Shown here: positions 10,240 to 35,124 of the stretch, piece after piece | How the letters are laid out: the number at the start of each line of letters is the position of its first letter | How positions within the stretch are numbered: position 1 is the stretch's first letter | From: Ascidia mentula | Lineage: Eukaryota; Chordata; Ascidiacea; Phlebobranchia; Ascidiidae | Length of the DNA: 64,000 nucleotides | Direction of reading: 5' to 3' | NCBI GenBank assembly: GCA_947561715.1 | Contig: OX387197.1 | Location: 5,515,001-5,579,000 of the forward strand | Translations under genes and position numbers: made by a program | Notes under the pieces: generated by a model | The model's input: the letters and a program-made list of their open reading frames with translations, nothing else | The model's database searches: none | Told to the model about the DNA's origin: nothing

Positions 10240-12152
10240 ATGAAAGTTGTGGTGCTCGCTGCTGGTTATGGTACAAGGCTTGAAAAAGACCTAAAAAGTG
10301 ACACATCCGGAAAATATAGTCATCTAAATGGTTTGCCAAAGGCATTGTTGCCAATCGGTGAAATTCCACTGCTTTCACATTGGATAAAGATTTTTAAGGA
10401 AGAAGAAGTTGAACATGTGTACATTGGGGTAGGTTATTGAAATAAAAAGCTGCGTATGTTTATTTGTAGTGTGGGTTTGGAACATCAATGTGCACTTTGT
10501 TCTAAAGTCAAATAAGGTTCCACTTGTTTCCTTACCTACCATTTGTTGTCAATGCAATCAGTGGTCATTAACCAATATGGACAAATGTACTTGTTGGACA
10601 ACAAAGGTTATGTGTAAATATACTGTTACTGAACAGTACTAAATATATATACTGATTTGGTTCTTTAGATAAAAAGCGACAGTATCTGTTCAGGAAACAG
10701 AAATAACTATATAACTGATCATTAATTGACACAATGAAGAAACAAGCTTCACTGATATATATAATACTGTTGCTAAGATAAGACAATGCCTTTTCAGTCA
10801 TTATTAATTAATAAAAGTTTCACCACTGTTTCTCTAACTTTTGATAACATGAGATGCAAAAGATGGATATGTGAAAAACACAATTGTATAATTATGATAC
10901 CCATTTAACATATATGCTCTGTAATTGATTTTTTTTCAGACCAATGACAAATACCTGGACAATTTCAAAAAGTTTGCTGATTACTTTTCTCCATTTGTAT
11001 CTGTTGTTTCGGATGGCACTACCGATAATGAACACAGGCTAGGAGCAATTGGATGCTTGAACTTTGTGTGTCAGCATTTTCACCTTAACTCATCAGATCT
11101 GTTAGTTATGGCTGCGTAAGTAGGTTTTTGTACTGATTATTGCATAGCATCTTCCCGAATGTTATGTCATAATACCTTGAACTGTTTACAGGGACACATT
11201 GTTTTTTGAAGACTTCTGTTTAAAAAAGATGTTGGACAGATTTAATGAACTGAAATTGATGTTACCAACATGCAGTATTGTACCTGTGTATTTATGTGAA
11301 GAAGAAAGTAACTTTTATGCTGCTGAGATAGTTTTTTGCATTACCTGTATATGCACTTTATAGACACTGTGCAACATGGAATTCTTGAAACAGAGGGCAA
11401 CAATTATCGTGTGTCAAATTTCTTGGAAAAGCCTCATCCTGAAGAAACCAAATCACGGAATGCTGTGTGTACCTATTATGTTTTTCCATTAAAATCTTAA
11501 AGCTATGTTTATATCTCCTAAAACAGCTATGTTGTAGGCGAGAGCCAACACTTTTAGTGTGTGTCATATTCAAATTTATACTTTATGTTAGTGTCCCTGC
11601 TTCTATGTCCTTTCAAGTGGTGCCATTGAACAAGTTGATAAGTTTCTCGAAGAGAAACAGAATTCACCACTGGTGGAAAAAGATGCCCCAGGACATTTTT
11701 TGAAGTATTTGCATAAAAAGTAAGCTTTCTTACTGTTGTGGTTCTAAGATCCTTATACAATAACAAGGTAGTAACATTGAAATTACTAGAAAAATAGAAT
11801 TTGATTTAGATTTGAGTCCCACCAATCCCCGGTCCAAATGTTTGGGCAAACATATTCTATTTATGTAGTGATAATTGCTATTATTTTATGCCTAAATTAT
11901 TAATTAAAAAATTTTTTTTAAGTAAAATGCATAATATTTTACAAGAAACCAATATAAATCCCTCCATTTTAAGGCAAGTAATGGTGTTTGTGTGATGTAT
12001 TTTTGCAATTCATAAATTTAATCTTTTGTTGTTATGTTTATTACAGGTTGCCCGTGTTCATATTTCCGATTTCTGGAAGATATGATGTTGGAAACTTGAA
12101 CTCTTACATAAAGTGCAATGAAGATTTTTTGAACAGAGAAAAAGCTTGTTAA
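10240..12152 (+). CDS. Sugar-phosphate nucleotidyltransferase
   Basis: Six exons: 10240-10428, 10940-11115, 11192-11307, 11364-11464, 11592-11719, 12047-12152, totalling 271 residues with every junction in phase. The N terminus has the nucleotidyltransferase signature LAAGYGTRL at residues 6-14 and GLPKALLPIGE at about 32-42, which bind the nucleotide and the sugar phosphate. HRLGAIGCLN and an AADTLFFEDF strand (the metal-binding Asp region) follow, then NFLEKPHP, a GAIEQVDKFL segment, and a closing VFIFPISGRYDVGN. The fold is that of NDP-sugar pyrophosphorylases such as glucose-1-phosphate thymidylyl- or uridylyltransferases. It is too short to be GMPPA/GMPPB, which add a left-handed beta helix. 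The exact sugar and nucleotide are unknown. The neighbours give no pathway clue. Confidence 0.75.
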
Positions 12153-13439
12153 TTTTCTATGCACCATTTTCTTAATTCCATTTTATCAAACCTCCTGCAC
12201 CATCAGTGTATGCTTTTGCAATTGTTAGAAAATACATTTTGTATGCAGTTTTTAAGTTGGAGTAAGCTCGGACTATAAGGAGACACATGTGGTGAAGTAA
12301 AACCTTCATGCAGTTCGTATCAGGTTTAAAAGGCAGGTTACATGTTTATGCTGAAAATGCAATAGGAAATGAAATACACAAACACCCGCTTGGTTTTTAG
12401 TGGTTTACCGGTGGTAAAGATGGAGTGTTGCAAAATCGTACTAAATTTTTGAAGGTTAATTCTAAGATTTGCCCTTATGTTTAAGCTTATTTTAGCTGTT
12501 TTTTCTTCCGGCGTCATTGTTTCAAATAACTTTGTTTTTGCTCCAACAACGTGTTTTTTTTGTTCCATATCAATTGTAGATGGAGGGCGGTAGTTAGGAT
12601 TTATAAATCCTTTCCATCACTTTTCGTTATTTTACCATATGCTCCGTAAGCAAACATTTCCACTGTAAATACCGCGAGCCCGTATTTGATGCAAAATAAT
12701 TCATAATTAACATTTATGCTTTTATTTGGGAGGTAATGGACTTTTCCAATCCTTCAGTTGAAGTTTTTCCGGGTTTAAGTTACAACGTATGAAGGCAAGT
12801 TTATTCTGTAACTAGGCCTGTTTACATGACCGGGAACCCAGGATGGCCTGGGCACGAATACCGATCATATTTTTTCTTCTTGGTATACGGGTCGGGCGCT
12901 TGGCCAATGCTGCCAATCATCACTCGCCCGGTTCAATCAGCATCAGCTTGGATCAATAACATCTTTGCTGCCGTTTAGCGGCAGATGCGACATTTTTCTT
13001 TTCCCCCATGCTAGTCATCCAGACAATGAAAAGCGCTATTGTTGCAGTGCGCCGTAAAAGTTTATGCATGCATTATTGCATGATGAATTTGATTTAGTTT
13101 AGTCTTTAAGTGGCGCAACCGGGACTGTTACGTCACAGCTAATGTGCGCTATCAAAAGTGACAAAGGTCCCTATTTTGCGTACAGCGTACAACAATAAAA
13201 CGTCAAGCCGGCAGTCATTTGTTGTATTTTTGACACGTAAAATAAAAAAGAGACAAAACGTGTTCAGTTGTGCTTTACCCGTTTTCTGATACAAAACAAT
13301 TCTAGTTGATTGATAACAAATTTAAAACAAAATGTCCATCAACATCACATGCTTTTTATGTATTATGTACAGTTTTAACTCTAAATTTAACCCTGAAAAC
13401 AGAACTTGTGTATGGAATAGTGATGACAAAGTGACAAAA
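12153..13439. other. Spacer upstream of the SWI/SNF gene
   Basis: 3' flank of the nucleotidyltransferase gene and 5' flank of the SMARCA-type gene. An open frame on the minus strand (12338-12568) has no family resemblance. I see no repeat or RNA gene. An in-frame ATG at 13332 could lengthen the SMARCA protein by 36 residues. Confidence 0.5.
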
Positions 13440-27843
<14,404 letters not shown>

Positions 27844-29260
27844 TTGCTTGGATTTCATTTCTTCGCCTGCTGATGTTAGCAGTTGTTGTACATAAAAGGC
27901 GGCTCATTCCTTCAATACTACATGTGTGTTGTACTTTACGGTAAAATCTCCGTGAACTTTGTGTGCATTCGCTGGAACCGACATTCACCGCTTGTTGCTG
28001 CCAATAAACTTGTGCTGGAGATGATTGTACAACAATATATTAGCTTATTACCATCCCAGGCCACTGCAACACACACGTGAAGTTCTCCTGATCCAACTCC
28101 GCATGGGTGTCCGACCTAACAAGTGTGTTTCATATTAACTTTTATTTGGTAATATTAGCAATTACGCAGCACCGTAACCGAACTCTTATCTTGGCGCGGT
28201 GTCACGGCTATACGATTACTTGATGCTAAGAGAGTTACGTAAGACCACATTATAGGCCGCCAGAAAAGTTAGTTGTGACATGACGATTCTAGGTTCTTGG
28301 ATCTGTTCCTTCTGGATACTCAACCACTCTGGAGTACCGTTACACTGAAAAACGAAACTCTACACGTGCAAGTGAATCTTTTAACAACCAGAAAGACCCT
28401 TGTCAATCAGCTTGCCGGACACCCGCCTCAAGGAAACTAATTTGGAATATATGTACCGTGTACCTGGTGTTAGAAAGTAATTTAATACGCGTGTAAAATA
28501 ACGAAAGTACAAAAACAAAGGGCTAAAGTTTGGTGAAAAAACTACTGATGATGAAGGAACAAAGATATCAGATACGTGCAACACATTCAAGCTAGTGGTC
28601 ACGTTTTTGCGCCCCCTGAAAGCTTTTCTCCAAAGCAGCAAATGACGCATGTAGTGAAATATGACGCAAAACAGTAAATGCAACAGTGTTCTTAGTGCAC
28701 GCCGAAACCGTTCGGTGAAGCAAACTCTATTTCTGCAAGCGCCACAATAGTAAACAAATGTTTTCCGCCTTTGAATGAATCATGGAGGAAATTCGTTCCT
28801 ATCCGAGTGAGAGGTGTATTTTTCATCGGGTCAAGCGTCTTTAATAGTTTGCGCTGCAAGGTTCGCTGTATTGAAACTATACGTCAGGTTAAAAACAGGT
28901 TACAAATAGAGGTTACATAACTCTGAAAACAAGCCAACATGCCAAAGTTAGAAATGTGCTAAACTACATGTTTATGATGTATTTAACATGAGCTATGCTT
29001 ATCTTAAGTGTCATATTACTAATCAACTGACAGACAGGACGGAGGCGAGCAGATCAGTAGCCTACCAAATGAAACACTGCTTTCAGTCATGGAGACAACA
29101 TGTTACCTATGCAAACTAAAATGCAGCATTTTTATGTAGTTTGTCACTGACATTGTTAAAGTTCTTCAGATCACTCTATGTATAGCATTGCAAAACTAAC
29201 CAGGTGAATATTTTATTAAGATTTTGAAACTTACTGAACACGTTGGGCAACCAGAAGGAA
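27844..29260. other. Spacer between the SMARCA-type gene and the kinase cluster
   Basis: Beyond the SMARCA 3' end I see no conserved coding exon, RNA gene or clear repeat. The longest open frame (28381-28683, minus) is unlike any family I know. Confidence 0.5.
28002..28007 (+). promoter_or_regulatory. Polyadenylation signal of the SMARCA-type gene
   Basis: AATAAA about 160 bases after the stop codon at 27841-27843. Confidence 0.6.
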
Positions 29261-30345
29261 ATGACATCCACTGAAGGTGTAAGTAAAAAAACTCATTTTA
29301 CCGAAATCAAACATCAATTATTAGTGCGATTTGATATTACTTTACCCTGTCTGTACTTGGTTGACGAAGGGTGTAAGTATGAAACCTAATGAAACCCAGT
29401 ATCATGTATATGGCCGATTTGCTTTAAATGTGCTTCTTTCTCTATTTAGTTGACGGAATTCAGCACGAAAGATATTTATTTCGATAATGACCAACATGAA
29501 GCGGGGTCTGGTGGCTTTGGCCAGGTCTGGTTTGGCTTCCACAGGGTCTTAAACAAGTACGTTGCAGTAAAAATCTTTTCTGTCACCGGAGGACCACAAG
29601 AAAAAGCATTCGTAGAAAATACGTAAGCTGATGCGTTTCACCCTGTTGTTTAAAGAATTGATATTCAGTGGTTGATTTTTACAGAATAAGGGAGGAAATG
29701 AGCCATCTGAAAAAATTAAATCACAATAACATAGTGCGTGTTCTTGGCTGGGTGAAATTAGATTTCGCCATGGGAATTGTGATGGAATATTGCAAAAATG
29801 GAAACCTCCGGGTACTCCTGCTCGACAAGAGAATTCCACTCAGCGTATTCCTGCGCGTTTGGTTGCTGTCTAACATTGCAAAGGCTTTGGCGTGTTGTCA
29901 CAGATTTTTGGATAAACGCTTAGTTCATGGTGACGTAAAACCAGAAAACTTCCTTTTAACGGGGTTGTTGATTTGTAAATTGTGCGATTTCGGTACAGCT
30001 GAATTGGCCACCTTAACCTCATCGATTAATGTGCCTACTCCAGAAAAGAGTAAGAAGAAGAAAATTCAATACACCCCATACTACACAGCACCGGAAAAGC
30101 TAAAAGATCTTGCCATGAAGCCAACAAAAGAGTTGGACATTTACTCATTTGCTATTCTATTGCATATGGTTCTCACCCGTGAAAATCCCTACACATGTGG
30201 ATCAGATGACCATGCAGGATTACTAAACGAAATTAGGGAAGGGCTTCGACCCAATTGTGATACAATCGCACATTGGAAGGCATCCCTTGATGACCGCGAC
30301 CAGGCTATAGTGGAAAAGCTCGCTATTAACTGCGCATTTATTTGA
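29261..30345 (+). CDS. Truncated kinase copy of the kinase-PARP/macro cluster
   Basis: Three exons: 29261-29278 (MTSTEG), 29450-29622, 29685-30345, giving 283 residues. The kinase domain has the glycine loop GSGGFGQVW, lysine in VAVK, a catalytic loop HGDVKPEN (Gly replaces the usual Arg), DFGTAEL and TAPEKL, as in RIPK/TKL-type kinases. It stops after VEKL with an unrelated tail (AINCAFI). The C-terminal lobe end seen in its sisters (MKQCWDQNPSSRPTM) and all PARP-related parts are missing. From about 29366 to 30325 it is nearly identical, introns included, to the inverted copy at 39989-40945. The first exon, however, resembles that of the next gene downstream. It may make a short kinase or be a decaying copy. 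Confidence 0.6.
29366..30325 (+). repeat. Left arm of a ~1 kb inverted duplication (kinase module)
   Basis: Pairs in inverted orientation with 39989-40945. Similarity includes intron 1 (a CAGTATCATGTATATG stretch) and both kinase exons, so the duplication or conversion is recent. Similarity ends abruptly at the codons following VEKL. Confidence 0.75.
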
Positions 30346-30671
30346 ACAAGATTGCCTAATTATTAATAGGAGGCACAATGGCAACGAACACGGGCGTTTT
30401 AGTGAGTTATTTAAACGAGCAAGAAGTTAACAGCAACCCTTCGTTTTTAGGCTTTAAAATCATTATTTGTGACTGATTTTGCCATTTGTGCAAGGTATGT
30501 ATCAAACTTGTATGTGTTAAAAGTGTTTTGTTTTGAATTTCAGACAAAACTTTTCTATTTAGCAGTAAGGCAATTCGTCTGAGCTTGCTTTGTCGCTAAT
30601 CAAAGTTTTGAGGGACAATTTCCGATAAAACAGCAACGAAACATTGCTGCACATGTGGTGCTGAATGGACA
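30346..30671. other. Short spacer between the two + strand kinase genes
   Basis: Presumed 3' flank of the truncated kinase copy and promoter of the kinase-PARP gene. No TATA box or repeat stands out. Confidence 0.5.
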
Positions 30672-33446
30672 ATGACATCCACAGAAGAAGTAAGTATCAA
30701 TATAAACATAGGGTCAGGTATTGGTGTAATTTGCTTATACTGTGATTCCTTTTAGTTAAGCGTGTTGAATGCGAAAGATATTTATTTCGATAATGACCAT
30801 CATGAAGCGGGGTCTGGTGGGTTTGGCCAGGTCTGGTTTGGCTACCACAGGGTCTTAAACAAGTACGTTGCAGTTAAAATCTTTCATGTCACCGGAGGAC
30901 CACAAGAAAAGGCATTCGTAGAAAATACGTAAGCTGATGCGTTTCACCCTGTTGTTTAAAGCATTGATATTCAGTGGTTGATTTTCGCAGAATAAGGGAG
31001 GAAATGGGCCATCTGAATAAATTAAATCACAATAACATAGTGGGTGTTCTTGGCTGGGTGAAATTAGATTTCGCCATGGGAATTGTGATGGAATATTGCA
31101 AAAATGGAAACCTCCGGGTACTCCTGCTCGACAAGAGAATTCCCCTCAGTGTAGTCCTGCGAGTTTGGTTGCTGTCCAACATTGCAAAGGCTTTGGCGTG
31201 TTGTCACAATTTTCTGGACAAACGCTTGGTTCATGGTGACGTAAAACCGGAAAACATCCTTTTAACGGGGTTGTTGATTTGCAAATTATGCGACTTCGGT
31301 GCAGCTGAATTGGCCACTTTAACCAGCTCGACTACTGTAACTACTTTAAGAAGAAGCAAGAAGAAACATCCGCAATACACCCAATACTACACAGCACCGG
31401 AAAAACTAAATGATCTTGGCATGAAACCAACAAAGGAGTTGGACACTTATGCATTCGGTATTTTAATGCACATGGTTCTCACCCGTGAAATTCCCTACAG
31501 ATCAGGAAACCTAGCAGATTTACTGGACGAAATTAAAAATGGACTTCGACCCAATTGTGAAGCAATCAGAAATTGGAAAGCAACTCTCGATGATGGTGAA
31601 AAGGAAATAGTGGAGAAGCTTGAAGAATTGATGAAGCAGTGTTGGGATCAAAACCCGTCATCTCGCCCTACGATGACTGAAGTAAGCGATAGGTTGAAAG
31701 AACTTCTAGACGAGCAACTTTCAGCGGTGGTAGAACAACATGCCTCGGATGCTCTGAAGAAAATGGAAGAAATCTATCCTCCAGCTAACTTAAATCCATG
31801 CATTCCCCTCAATGACATGTGGGCACGCAAAAATCCACGTAAAGATATGAGCATTCTAAATGGGTTTTTTATTTACATTAACCTTGTCCGTTTTAATATT
31901 TTTGTGGTGGTTATTTTCTTTTTTGCCATACAACTATTACAGCATAGCATAATTTCGCAGTTCTCTATCCACTTGGAGATGGAGATGATCGTTTCTCTGC
32001 GCTAGGTGATCCTACAAATTCTTTACGAACCTTGGATGAAAAAAATGGCAGACATTTACAAGGTTGCGTTCAAATGACGCAAACTCGCGTTTTTTTTTCT
32101 AGGCTAATTGATGTTTTCGGGAGCAATTTAGATGAAATAGCTTTAAAATTATTGCATTGAGAAAGGATGAAACGTTATCTTTAATTTTGTGAGCTGCAGA
32201 CAGATGGCCACCGTTTCGACCTATGAGGTCTCATTAATGCAGCTTCATGTGGAATTAGTGCAGCTAGGTCATCTTAATTAATCATGCACATTTAATGTCA
32301 TCTTTCACAATAATGACAGTATTTTTCTGATCAGATATAACATTTTTTATATGCACAGACTGAAAAGCTTGCTGCTCTACGTGAAAGGAGCCAATGTCCA
32401 ACAACATATATTGAGTTTTTATAAAGTACTTCCCTTGTTTTAGTTTCGATTCCAAATACGTGGGAGGATATGGAAGGTGATATTTGGAAACGAGTGAAGG
32501 TGCAACGGAACACAAGCGAATATTTAACCAACACTCAACGATTTACGGCAACCCTGAACTTGACTGTTGTTACAGTAAGATTACGGAGCTTTTTCCACAT
32601 TATTAAAAGATTTTTATTTTGTGTTCTAAAAGGTGCGCGATCATTCGAACCCAGAATGAACAGAGGTCAATTTTTCGAAAAGCAATTTTTAATTATGTTT
32701 CATCAAACCAAAGCAGGAAATATTTATTTTTAGAACCTATGCCTATAGATCTTATGCGCATATTTGTGCAATGTGGACATGGTATTATTTAAACTTGACA
32801 AGCTAATTTTTCAGTTGGAGCGAATACAGAATCCAACCCTTTGGAGTCAATTTCAAGCTCAAAAAAAGAAAATTGAAACTAAACTGAAAAACCTCCCGGT
32901 AACAAATGAACTCTTCCATGGAACAGACGCAGAAACGAGCGACAACATTATCAAAGACGGGTTCGACAAAATTTGTGCTGGCCGAGGTTTGTTTACTTAA
33001 TATCGAGGTTGTGTGACACTTCAAACTTACACGCATGCCGTTTTTTTGCTACTAAACTCTCTAAAACGTTTTTCGGGGATAAAAACGTTTAAAACAACCA
33101 CGACGTCTGCTCTCGACATAATTGTAGTTCGTTATCCTCAAGTAAAATGTTTAATTACTATGCTTGCCTAGTAACCGCGGAAGGCAGAGGAGTTTACTTC
33201 GCAACGACTGCCAAATACTCGCACGATTATACCTCCCAAGACCAACAAGGCAACCGATGCATGTTTCTTGCCGAAGTTGTGACAGGAAGTTACTGCCTTG
33301 GTAATAAGCAAACCAACGTTCCACCGAAGCAAAACGACGGATCGCCTTTCGACAGTGTTGTGGATAATCTTGAAACTCCATCCATTTTTGTTGTTTTTCG
33401 CAATTCCAGCTTCTACCCATTATACCTACTGACGTACAAATCATAA
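30672..33446 (+). CDS. Kinase-PARP fusion: RIPK-like kinase joined to a PARP14-type ADP-ribosyltransferase
   Basis: Seven exons: 30672-30689, 30756-30928, 30991-31838, 31961-32062, 32444-32574, 32815-32986, 33172-33446, giving 572 residues with all phases agreeing. Residues ~10-300 are a complete kinase: GSGGFGQVW, VAVK, HGDVKPEN (non-RD), DFGAAEL, TAPEKL, and CWDQNPSSRPTM near its end. A linker containing DRFSALGDPT follows, also present in the minus-strand sister. From about 390 on comes the PARP14/10/15-type region: a lead segment (TWEDMEGDIW), LERIQNPTLW, then the catalytic fold with LFHGT, GRGVYFATTAKYS and TPSIFVVF. The implied triad is His-Tyr-Ile, which in this family means mono- rather than poly-ADP-ribosylation. 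Probably cytosolic signalling or innate immunity (inference). AATAAA lies at 33534. Confidence 0.8.
32190..32248 (-). ncRNA. Decayed hammerhead ribozyme copy in the kinase-PARP gene
   Basis: Minus strand: GCTGCA, then TTAATGAG (two core changes from CTGATGAG), stem II ACCTCATAGGT, an intact CGAAAC, a GGTGGCCATCTGTC stem III and cut site, then TGCAGCTC, which pairs with the first arm. Stem I, II and III are all still formed; only the first core segment is damaged. It sits antisense in the intron between exons 4 and 5. Confidence 0.7.
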
Positions 33447-33533
33447 CGGCACTGATTCTTAAATTGAACAGGTTAAGTTAAGCTCTTTCATCAATTCTCA
33501 CTAACTAAACCCTAACATCGAAATTAATTTATC

Positions 33534-33539
33534 AATAAA
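33534..33539 (+). promoter_or_regulatory. Polyadenylation signal of the kinase-PARP gene
   Basis: AATAAA about 90 bases after the stop codon at 33444-33446. Confidence 0.6.
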
Positions 33540-34368
33540 AATGTATGCTTTACCTGGCGTTCTATTTTAATGCAATATTCGCGATTAAAGAAAAAAATTA
33601 GCATTTTTCTGAAATGTTTTTCCTGTGTTGTGTACTTTTGTTGTTCATGTTATATTTTTCTGTGGAATTTTTATTCACCAACTTATATCGCTTGGTCGAC
33701 ACAGATGCTACGTTATAACGACAGACAAAAATAAGTGGTGATGCAACATTCATCATAATTATTCTTATTATGCATCATAATTTCGAGGAAAACCAAAGCT
33801 TTGTCTAAAACAGTAGGTTCTCAATCTTTTTTCTCTTATTTCCCACTTTCAATTAGAAGGGAATCCTTTTTATTCCTGTATTTAAACTTTTCAACTTGAA
33901 ATTTAATTATTGCATTTGCACTATATCTGTTATGCTTTTATAACGTTTATGACGGCATTGCATGACCAATTGCCAATAAGTGTATGACACGCAGTATATA
34001 CTGCACATAACAACTACTTTTGTGTATTTTGATGCAGACCAATTGCTCACCTACAACCCTACAATTTCCCACTAGTACAAAATCTCCCACCTGTTAAGAA
34101 CCACTCGTCTAAAATGTCTAGTGTGTTGATCGAGCTTTTTGGGACAAGCCAACCTAAGGTCATTTCATTCAGACGCACGTTTCGGCGCCAGCCAATGTTC
34201 CCTGTGAAAAGTGCTCGCACTTCAAACTTACTGTAATAAATGTACATATACTAAAAAACGAATAAACTCAATACTTTGGGGGATTGAATCGGTAACACAC
34301 ACATGGTAACCGCGAAGTAAGGTTCATGGACAAACGTTACCACTGGGCGAACGTTATTTAGCGTAAGT

Positions 34369-34400
34369 GAAGATGAACGTTTCTCTGCTTTAGTTGATCA
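34369..34400 (+). pseudogene. Relic of the linker exon of the kinase-fusion genes
   Basis: About 32 bases resemble the DRFSALGDP-coding part of the linker exon in the kinase-PARP gene (31980-32011). They lie outside both gene models and suggest that another copy of this module once lay here. Confidence 0.35.
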
Positions 34401-35124
34401 AAGTCATTTAAGCGCCTTGATTAAACACGACTGTTTGTAAAGAAATCAAAAAGGGAAGAATCATATCTGCAAGTGTTGACAGTATCTTTATGTTTCTGTT
34501 TTAATACAGCTTTACATATGTACTAGGTTGAGAAATTATTGTAATGCGTATAAATTAAAAAGCAATCCTCATTACATAAGTTGGTTTGTTGCAGTCCAAC
34601 TCACAATTTTAATCTGCACAGGTGGATACAATACAATTATACTAACGCACTAAATACAACCTTCATCAATTTCGTGCGACATTAATTTTGAAACAATATC
34701 GCATGCGATTTACAATTAAGGTCGACTAACAATCGACTAAATACGGTATTTGCAGGAGGATGGCAATTCTTTTGATTTTGATTCTCATCTTTTATACATT
34801 TTTCCCCGATATTTGCGAAAATGTGAAACATACAAGTATTTGCTATCTGGCCAACGTAAACATTAGTAAATTGCCCACATGCTAAAACCACACGTTTGTG
34901 CGTTTTATCGTAACAATAATTTGAAAAACAAACCATGGCTTTCAAACTGAAAACATCCAAATCACAATTTGTTCCAAAAAAATATACATCGCAAGTCTGT
35001 ATAGTTGGTATAAAGTAAAATAGCTCACAAAATCTTGCATATACATGAAAATTAACGGAAGCAATAAGAAGGCCAGGCACCAAACCACTCCCCAAGTCAA
35101 GGTTTGCCTGATGGTTGTTTAGAC

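Larger units (their letters stand above)
33447..35124. other. Spacer between two convergent kinase-fusion genes
   Basis: Contains the poly(A) signal of the + gene, possible ATTAAA on the minus strand near 34606-34611, and an exon relic near 34369-34400. The open frame at 34682-35128 (minus) overlaps the last exon of the sister gene in another frame and is not supported. Confidence 0.5.
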
